From contig JAFAMK010000129.1 in the NCBI GenBank assembly GCA_019233415.1, positions 1 to 10,968 on the forward strand: a stretch of 10,968 bases of DNA. The letters are read 5' to 3'. Below the pieces are notes generated by a model. The model saw nothing but the letters and a program-made list of their open reading frames with translations. It was not told the DNA's origin and made no database searches. The DNA is from Vulcanimicrobiota bacterium (GTDB lineage Bacteria; Vulcanimicrobiota; Vulcanimicrobiia; Vulcanimicrobiales; Vulcanimicrobiaceae). Below are positions 6,368 to 10,968 of the stretch, piece by piece (within the stretch, counting starts at the first letter, position 1; each line of letters opens with the position of its first letter). Position numbers and translations under genes: made by a program.

Positions 6368-7251
6368 ATCTCCTGAAGTGCGAGTGAGGAAGTAAGGAAG
6401 TCGCGGACGCTGGTCGGGGACGTTCCGGTCAGCGCTTGAAATTCACCGGTCGCCGGACCCATTCTACCGCGCGCCTTCGCGACGTCGGCTTCTGCGGAGA
6501 TCTGGGCGTACACCGCCGGGACGCCGTGTGCGATCAGCCCGGCTTCGAATGCGGCCGGTTCGACCGGCACGTACGTGACGGGCTTTCCGCCGATCTCGCT
6601 GAGGATCGCGGCGATCTCGGCGTAGCCGACGACGGCCGGGCCGGTGATGTTCAGCGTGCGGCTTGCGGTCTCGGTCGAGCGCAGCGCCGCGGCCGCTGCG
6701 CGTGCGCAGTCGTCGCGCGCGATGTAGGCCGCACCGCCGTCGCCGGCCGCACCGACGAGTTTGCCGCTCGCGAGCGCCGCCGGGACGCCGGCGAGGAGCA
6801 GATCGGTGTACCAGTTGTTGCGCAGGACCGTGTAGCCGAGTCCGCTGGCCTCGAGCGCCTCCTCGGTCCCGCGGTGATCCGGCGCGAAGTTGATCGGCGA
6901 GTCGGGATCGGGGTTGGGCATCGACGTGTAGACGACGTGCTGCACGCCGGCCCGGACCGCCGCGTCGATCGCAGCGCGGTGCTGCGCCAGCCGCCGGCCC
7001 GGGATGCCGAGCGCGTCGGTGCTGATGAGCAGCATCCGGTCCGCGCCGGCGAAGGCAGCCGGCAGCGACGCCGGCTCGTCGAAGTCGGCGCGCCGGACCG
7101 TGACGCCGCGGGCGACGAGGTCGGCGAGCTTCTCGGGGCTGCGCGTCGCAGCGACGACGTTCGTCGCGCCGCTGTCGAGCAGTAGCTCGACGACCCGCCG
7201 GCCGAGGTGGCCGCCGGCTCCGGCGACGAGCAGCGTGGGGTTCGCGGACAT
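6364..7251 (-). CDS. NAD(P)H:quinone oxidoreductase, QorB/YtfG-like (NmrA-type SDR)
   Basis: The 295-residue protein is an atypical short-chain dehydrogenase of the NmrA/QorB group. It opens with a Rossmann motif LLVAGAGGHLGRRVVELLL (G11, G14, G17), followed by VVAATRSPEKLADLVARGV, RADFDEPASLPAAF, LLISTD, QHRAAIDAAVRAGVQHVVYT, YTVLRNNWYTD and AAGDGG. These blocks match E. coli YtfG (quinone oxidoreductase 2) closely in order and spacing. That enzyme uses NADPH to reduce quinones and lacks the usual SDR Tyr-xxx-Lys dyad, as here. The ATG at 7251 has GGAGAA about 11 bases upstream. It is the first gene of a two-gene operon with the YceI gene and is divergent from an HxlR-type regulator, the same arrangement as ytfG and ytfH in E. 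coli, which suggests control by that regulator. The real substrate may be a quinone or another electrophile. Confidence 0.87.
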   Translation of the reverse strand: MSANPTLLVAGAGGHLGRRVVELLLDSGATNVVAATRSPEKLADLVARGVTVRRADFDEPASLPAAFAGADRMLLISTDALGIPGRRLAQHRAAIDAAVRAGVQHVVYTSMPNPDPDSPINFAPDHRGTEEALEASGLGYTVLRNNWYTDLLLAGVPAALASGKLVGAAGDGGAAYIARDDCARAAAAALRSTETASRTLNITGPAVVGYAEIAAILSEIGGKPVTYVPVEPAAFEAGLIAHGVPAVYAQISAEADVAKARGRMGPATGEFQALTGTSPTSVRDFLTSSLALQEI

Positions 7252-7287
7252 GGGTTCGATGGTTCTCCGAAGGGTTGTAGGCGAGGC

Positions 7288-7307
7288 GCCGACGTGCTAT
7301 CGTCGGC
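7288..7307. promoter_or_regulatory. Perfect inverted repeat in the hxlR/qorB divergent region (candidate operator)
   Basis: GCCGACG (7288-7294), spacer TGCTAT, CGTCGGC (7301-7307) is a perfect 7-bp inverted repeat 36 bases upstream of the qorB-like start and 65 bases upstream of the regulator start. HxlR-type regulators bind as dimers to inverted repeats in such intergenic regions. A hairpin in the qorB leader RNA is the alternative. Confidence 0.45.
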
Positions 7308-7345
7308 TCAGTCACTATTCCACGCCGACTCTCGAATCGCAAGAA

Positions 7346-7370
7346 GGCACCTAAAGGTAGTATAGGCACC
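7346..7370 (+). promoter_or_regulatory. Likely promoter/operator region just before the HxlR-type gene
   Basis: The 25 bases before the regulator's ATG hold a direct repeat of GGCACC (7346-7351 is GCACCT-shifted; the second copy is 7365-7370), an ACCT-AA-AGGT inverted repeat (7349-7358), and TAGTAT (7358-7363), which resembles a -10 box. On the - strand the same bases read TATACT (7364-7359), also a good -10 box. No Shine-Dalgarno sequence precedes the ATG, and a transcript starting about 7 bases after TAGTAT would have almost no leader. Autoregulation at this site is plausible but unproven. Confidence 0.35.
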
Positions 7371-7372
7371 AA

Positions 7373-7804
7373 ATGGAAACCGACTGTCCGACCTTCGCAG
7401 ACGCGGACGGCGAAGCGCCGAGCCCGTACTCGCAGGGCTGCCCGACGCGCGCGATCCTCGACCGGATCGCCGACAAGTGGACGACGCTCGTCATCGGCAC
7501 GCTGGGCTGCCGGGCCGCGGTCCGCTTCACCGAACTGCGCCGCCAGATCGACGGCATCTCGCAGAAGATGCTGACCCAGACGCTGCGCGACCTGGAGCGC
7601 GACGGCCTGGTCACGCGCACGTCGTACCCGGTGATTCCGCCGCGGGTCGAGTACGCGCTCACGCCGCTCGGGCACACGCTGCGCGAGCCGCTCCACGCGC
7701 TCGAAGTCTGGGCGCGGGAGCACATGGACGAAGTTCGTCACGCGCAGCAGCGCTTCGACACCGGCCGCGCAGACGCAGCGGCCGAACGCGAAGGTGCCGC
7801 CTAG
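7373..7804 (+). CDS. HxlR-family (DUF24) winged-helix transcriptional regulator
   Basis: The 143-residue protein has the HxlR layout: CPTRAILDRIADKWTTLVIG (23-42), RFTELRRQIDGISQKMLTQT (51-70, recognition helix region), LRDLERDGLVTRTSYPVIPP (71-90), and VEYALTPLG (92-100) forming the wing. C23 in GCPTR sits where redox-sensing members such as YodB and QorR have their reactive cysteine; C5 and C46 are also present. These regulators usually repress a neighbouring quinone reductase or nitroreductase gene and release DNA when the cysteine reacts with quinones or other electrophiles. It is divergent from the QorB-like gene with 121 bases between, as E. coli ytfH is from ytfG. No ribosome binding site is visible before the ATG, so leaderless translation or a different start is possible. 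Its stop TAG lies within CTAG shared with the convergent dehydrogenase gene. Confidence 0.92.
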   Translation: METDCPTFADADGEAPSPYSQGCPTRAILDRIADKWTTLVIGTLGCRAAVRFTELRRQIDGISQKMLTQTLRDLERDGLVTRTSYPVIPPRVEYALTPLGHTLREPLHALEVWAREHMDEVRHAQQRFDTGRADAAAEREGAA

Positions 7805-8673
7805 TCCGTCTGCGGCGCGCCGTACAGCTGCGCGATCGCGCCGAGCCCGCCGGTCGCGTGACCTTGTGCGAGCAGCAATCGGTGCAGCGTGGTCACGGCC
7901 GCGGTGACCGGCATCGGTGAGGCGGTTTCCCGGGCCATGTCGCCGATGATTTCGAGGTCCTTGAGGATGATGAGTCCCGGCGTGCGCCGGAAGCGGCCGG
8001 CGGCGAGGTCGTGGCCGAACGCGGGCCGGATCGCCGAGTCGGCCCAGCCGCCGGCAAGCGCGTCGACGAGCAGGTCGGGATCGATCCCGCAGTTGCGGGC
8101 GTAGGCGATCACTTCGGCCCAGATCGAGACCGTCGCCGCGACGATCGCCTGATTGCACGACTTCGCGATCTGCCCGGTCCCGACGTCACCGATGTGCGTA
8201 ACGTTGCGCGCGTACGCGTCGAGCCACGGCCGCACGCGCGCGACCGCATCGCTCGCGCCGCCCAGAAAAACCGAAAGTGTTCCCGCCGCGGCGCCGGCCG
8301 CGCCGCCCGAGACCGGCGCGTCGACCCAGCCGACGCCTTGCGAACGCAGGCGGCGCGAGGCGAGCCGCGCCGTCTCCGGGTGAATCGTCGAGTGGTCGAC
8401 GATCAGGCTCCCGCGCCGCGCGCCCTCGGCGACCCCGCGCGGCCCGAAGACGACCTCCTCGACGGCGTCGCCGTCGGTGACGCAGAGAAAGACCGCCTCG
8501 CAGGCCGCGGCGAGGTCGGCGGGCGAGCCGGCCGCGTTCGCGCCCGCGTCGAGCGCCGGCCGCAGCCGCTCCGCGGTGCGGCCCCACGCGGTCACGCGGT
8601 GCCCCGCCTCGATCAGCCGCAGCACCATCGGCGTGCCGATCTCGCCGATCCCGATCCAGCCCAACGTCGCCAT
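7801..8673 (-). CDS. NAD(P)-dependent beta-hydroxyacid dehydrogenase (3-hydroxyisobutyrate dehydrogenase family)
   Basis: The 290-residue protein has the two-domain structure of the family. The N-terminal Rossmann domain has GWIGIGEIGTPMVLRLIEAG (GxGxxG, G8-G10-G13). DAPVSGGAAGA (118-128) is the substrate-binding loop. The C-terminal helical domain holds the catalytic lysine K171 and N174 in GQIAKSCNQ. Members oxidise 3-hydroxyisobutyrate, tartronate semialdehyde-type or related beta-hydroxyacids; some reduce small aldehydes such as glyoxylate or succinic semialdehyde. R31 after the second beta strand (AWGRT) suggests NADP preference. Which acid is used cannot be told from the sequence. The ATG at 8673 is where family members begin; no good ribosome binding site is seen, and the frame runs open far upstream without family similarity. 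It is convergent with the HxlR gene and divergent from the histidine kinase gene. Confidence 0.92.
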   Translation of the reverse strand: MATLGWIGIGEIGTPMVLRLIEAGHRVTAWGRTAERLRPALDAGANAAGSPADLAAACEAVFLCVTDGDAVEEVVFGPRGVAEGARRGSLIVDHSTIHPETARLASRRLRSQGVGWVDAPVSGGAAGAAAGTLSVFLGGASDAVARVRPWLDAYARNVTHIGDVGTGQIAKSCNQAIVAATVSIWAEVIAYARNCGIDPDLLVDALAGGWADSAIRPAFGHDLAAGRFRRTPGLIILKDLEIIGDMARETASPMPVTAAVTTLHRLLLAQGHATGGLGAIAQLYGAPQTD

Positions 8674-8775
8674 GAGGCGCGCGCTTTCGTGCCCAGCCTG
8701 TAAAGACTTGGCGATCTGCTCGGTCTGTCGTGGAGACGAGAAGCCGGGCCATCCCCCTTTGCCGAAGACCGAACT

Positions 8776-10968
8776 ATGCCGGTCGATCGCGGCGGCGCCG
8801 CGGGTGCCCCGGTGAGTCTGTCGATGCTTCCGTCGACGCGCCGCCAGCGTCTCGCTGCGGGGCTCGTCGCGTCCTTTCTCGCGGCGCTCGCGCTGGCCGC
8901 GATCCCGCATCTGCACGACGAGGTCCTGCGGGTACCAGCATTCGTCCCGACGACCGTCGCGTTGATCGTGGTGATCGACTTGATCACGGCATATCTGCTC
9001 TTCTGCGACGCCGTGATCGCGCGCTCGCGACCGCTCGCGGTGCTCGCGAGCGGCTTTCTGTTCACAGGGCTGATCGCGATCCCGTACGGGATCGAGTTCC
9101 CCGACATCTGGTTGCCGCCGGGCGTCTCCGTCGGCTCGGAGCCGACCGCGTGGCTCTGGTTCGTCTGGCACATCGCCTACACGGTGGTCCTGGTCGTCTA
9201 TGCGGCGATGGCCTGGCGCGAACGGCGCACGGGTCCGCGCGAGACGCCGATCAACGTTCCCGTCTGGGTCGGTTCGACGCTCGCGCTCCTCGCGGTTTCG
9301 GTGGTGTTCGCGCTGCACGCCGGCGACGTGTTCCCGCACTTGCAGAGTGGGCGGTACTATCATCCGTACACGCCGACGCCGGTCGCCGTCGCGGTTCTGC
9401 TGTGCATCGGTGCGCTACTCGTCGCCGCGCTGGTGCGGATCGGCGCGATGGTCCCGCTGTGGCTGGCGATCTCGTGTGTCGGCGTGACGCTCGAGGCCGC
9501 GATCCTGCTGACGGTCGGCGAGCGCTACACGGTCGGCTGGTACTACGCGCGGGTCCTGGGACTGCTCGCGTCGAGCACGGTTCTGCTCAGCCTGCTGTAC
9601 GAAATGGCGCGACTGCTCGGCGTCGTCTCGGACGCCGAACGGCAAGCGCGCGACGCGGCGGCGATCAAGACGCGCTTCCTCGCGACGATGAGCCACGAGT
9701 TGCGCACGCCGATCAACGCGGTCGTCGGCATGTCCGAATTGATCCTCGGCACGCCGCTGACCGAAGAGGCGCGGGACTACGCGACGACGGTGCGCAGTTC
9801 CGCCGAAGCGCTGCTGAACGTCGTCAACGACATCCTCGACTTCTCGAAGATCGAGGCCGGCGCGACCGAACTGGAACGCGCGCCGTTCTCGCCGCTCGAA
9901 ACGGTCGAGGTCGTCGCCGACATTCTCGCCGCCGCCGCGCGCGAGAAGAACGTTGCGCTCGTCACCGAGATCGCCGCCGACGTCCCGCTGCACGTCGTCG
10001 GCGACGCGCACCGCCTGCGCCAAGTGCTGCTGAACCTCGCCGGCAACGCGGTGAAGTTCACCGAGCGCGGCCACGTCGTCATTCGTGCCGCGGTCGAGCG
10101 CGTGATCGACGAGCGCACCGTGCTGCTCGGGTTCTCGGTCGCCGACACCGGTCCGGGGATCGCGGCGGACGTCGTCGCGCACCTGTTCGAGCCGTTCCGC
10201 CAAGCCGACGCGGGGACGACGCGCCGCTACGGCGGGACCGGGCTCGGCCTGTCGATCTCGAAGCGGCTCGTCGCGCTGATGGACGGCGAGATTCGGCTCG
10301 ACACGGTTGCCGGCGTCGGGACGACGTTTCGCTTCGCGATCCCGCTCCCGCGCGTCGGCGGCGCCTCGCGCGAACGCGACCGCGCCATCCTGCGCGGCGT
10401 GCGCATGCTGCTGGTCGACACCGAACCGAACGCGCGCGCCGTCGCGGAGCGCTACCTGACGCGCTGGGGCGCGCGCGTGTCGTCGACGCCGCCGTACGAC
10501 GTCGCGGTCCTCGCGCACGGGAACGGCACCGACGCGTACGGACTGCTCGCATTTCTGCGCGAGACGCAGCCCACGCTGCCCGCCGTCTTCGTCTCGGCGT
10601 ACGACGAGCCCGGCTGGGTCGAGACGGCGCGCGGTGCCGGCTTCGCGTTCGCGGTCCGCAAGCCGCTGCGCCATCAAGCGCTTTACGACGCCGTCGTCGG
10701 CGCGCTGACGCGCCAGCGCGTCCAGGTGCCGGCCGTCGAGCGCGCCAGCGTCGGCGCGTCCGCCGGCCGCGACGTCGCGGTCCTGGTCGTCGACGACAAT
10801 GCGGTGAACCGCAAGCTGACCCTGCAGCAGCTGAAGAGACTCGGCTACGGCGCCGACGTCGCGGAGAACGGCCGCATGGCGATCGACGCCGTCGCCGAGC
10901 GCCGCTTCGACCTCGTCCTGATGGACTGCGAGATGCCCGAAGTCGACGGTTACACCGCAACCCGCGCC
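8776..10968 (+). CDS. Hybrid sensor histidine kinase, MASE4-like membrane sensor with pseudo-receiver and receiver (partial, 3' end outside window)
   Basis: An open frame runs from ATG 8776 to the window edge (731 codons, no stop). Residues about 25-275 form seven or eight hydrophobic segments with FVPTTVALIVVIDLITAYLL and FLFTGLIAIPYGIEFPDIW, resembling the MASE4 sensor domain. The kinase core follows: phosphorylated H307 in SHELRTP, N424 in NLAGNAVKFT, D457 in DTGPGI and GGTGLGLSI from 486. Residues about 543-645 are a receiver-like domain that has only one acidic residue (D548) at its start and A580 where the phosphorylated Asp belongs, but keeps a KP loop. A second receiver begins about 669 (VLVVDDNAVNR, D673, D674; phosphoacceptor D717 in LVLMDCEMPEVDG) and is cut by the edge. 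It autophosphorylates on His and passes phosphate to its own receiver; the signal is unknown. ATG 8776 has only a weak ribosome binding site; GTG 8812 and ATG 8824 are alternatives. Further domains such as Hpt may follow. Confidence 0.92.
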   Translation, partial: MPVDRGGAAGAPVSLSMLPSTRRQRLAAGLVASFLAALALAAIPHLHDEVLRVPAFVPTTVALIVVIDLITAYLLFCDAVIARSRPLAVLASGFLFTGLIAIPYGIEFPDIWLPPGVSVGSEPTAWLWFVWHIAYTVVLVVYAAMAWRERRTGPRETPINVPVWVGSTLALLAVSVVFALHAGDVFPHLQSGRYYHPYTPTPVAVAVLLCIGALLVAALVRIGAMVPLWLAISCVGVTLEAAILLTVGERYTVGWYYARVLGLLASSTVLLSLLYEMARLLGVVSDAERQARDAAAIKTRFLATMSHELRTPINAVVGMSELILGTPLTEEARDYATTVRSSAEALLNVVNDILDFSKIEAGATELERAPFSPLETVEVVADILAAAAREKNVALVTEIAADVPLHVVGDAHRLRQVLLNLAGNAVKFTERGHVVIRAAVERVIDERTVLLGFSVADTGPGIAADVVAHLFEPFRQADAGTTRRYGGTGLGLSISKRLVALMDGEIRLDTVAGVGTTFRFAIPLPRVGGASRERDRAILRGVRMLLVDTEPNARAVAERYLTRWGARVSSTPPYDVAVLAHGNGTDAYGLLAFLRETQPTLPAVFVSAYDEPGWVETARGAGFAFAVRKPLRHQALYDAVVGALTRQRVQVPAVERASVGASAGRDVAVLVVDDNAVNRKLTLQQLKRLGYGADVAENGRMAIDAVAERRFDLVLMDCEMPEVDGYTATRA

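Noticed and set aside
6464..8158. 564-residue - strand frame spanning qorB-like, hxlR-like and dehydrogenase genes
   Set aside because: It crosses three recognised genes and two intergenic boundaries out of frame and has no family features.
8674..8775. Regulatory element between the dehydrogenase and kinase genes
   Set aside because: I looked for promoter hexamers and inverted repeats in these 102 bases and saw nothing convincing.
8674..9363. N-terminal extension of the hydroxyacid dehydrogenase frame
   Set aside because: The family starts at MATLGWIGIG (8673); the upstream part overlaps the membrane region of the divergent kinase and shows no similarity.
9415..10677. 420-residue open frame on the - strand opposite the histidine kinase
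   Set aside because: The + strand encodes clear H, N, G1 and G2 boxes over the same bases; the antisense product is charged, low-complexity sequence.

Overview
This is a GC-rich, densely coding bacterial chromosomal window with ten protein genes, two of them cut by the window edges. No rRNA, tRNA, CRISPR array, transposase or integrase is visible, and no gene-free stretch exceeds about 170 bases. The organism cannot be named from this sequence. The Ddl ligase, a secreted M16 peptidase, a lipobox protein and AGGAGG-like ribosome binding sites indicate a high-GC bacterium, probably diderm. A Candidatus Eremiobacterota/Vulcanimicrobiota or proteobacterial-type genome would fit, but that is a guess.

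Left part (1-2991, + strand): the end of a D-alanine--D-alanine ligase gene, a hairpin, then a 897-residue secreted zinc peptidase of family M16. Its two halves look complementary: the first carries the metal site and the second the Arg/Tyr pair.

Middle part (3012-5653): two full phage-tail-collar ('microcystin-dependent protein', Mdp-like) genes and a third, divergent member, all on the - strand. The third member is a predicted lipoprotein that keeps only the front part of the collar domain. It is translationally coupled to the second full collar gene, whose TGA overlaps its ATG. A DHDPS/aldolase-superfamily gene on the + strand lies between the collar genes and overlaps the lipoprotein gene tail-to-tail by 63 bases. 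No other phage genes are present, so this looks like a resident surface or extracellular module rather than a prophage.

Right-middle part (5819-7804): a compact unit made of a divergent HxlR-type regulator and a two-gene operon, a QorB-like NAD(P)H:quinone oxidoreductase followed by a YceI-family lipid/isoprenoid-binding protein with an ATGA overlap. The regulator has a cysteine placed like the sensing cysteine of redox-active HxlR proteins. The whole unit reads as a quinone/electrophile response module. A perfect 7-6-7 inverted repeat lies in the divergent promoter region.

Right part (7801-10968): a beta-hydroxyacid dehydrogenase (3-hydroxyisobutyrate dehydrogenase type), whose stop codon shares a palindromic CTAG with the hxlR-type gene's stop. 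Divergent from it is a large membrane hybrid histidine kinase (MASE4-like sensor, HisKA, HATPase, pseudo-receiver, true receiver) that runs off the end of the window.

The strongest candidates for something undescribed are the lipid-anchored truncated collar protein coupled to a full collar protein, and the pairing of quinone reductase and YceI under an HxlR regulator.
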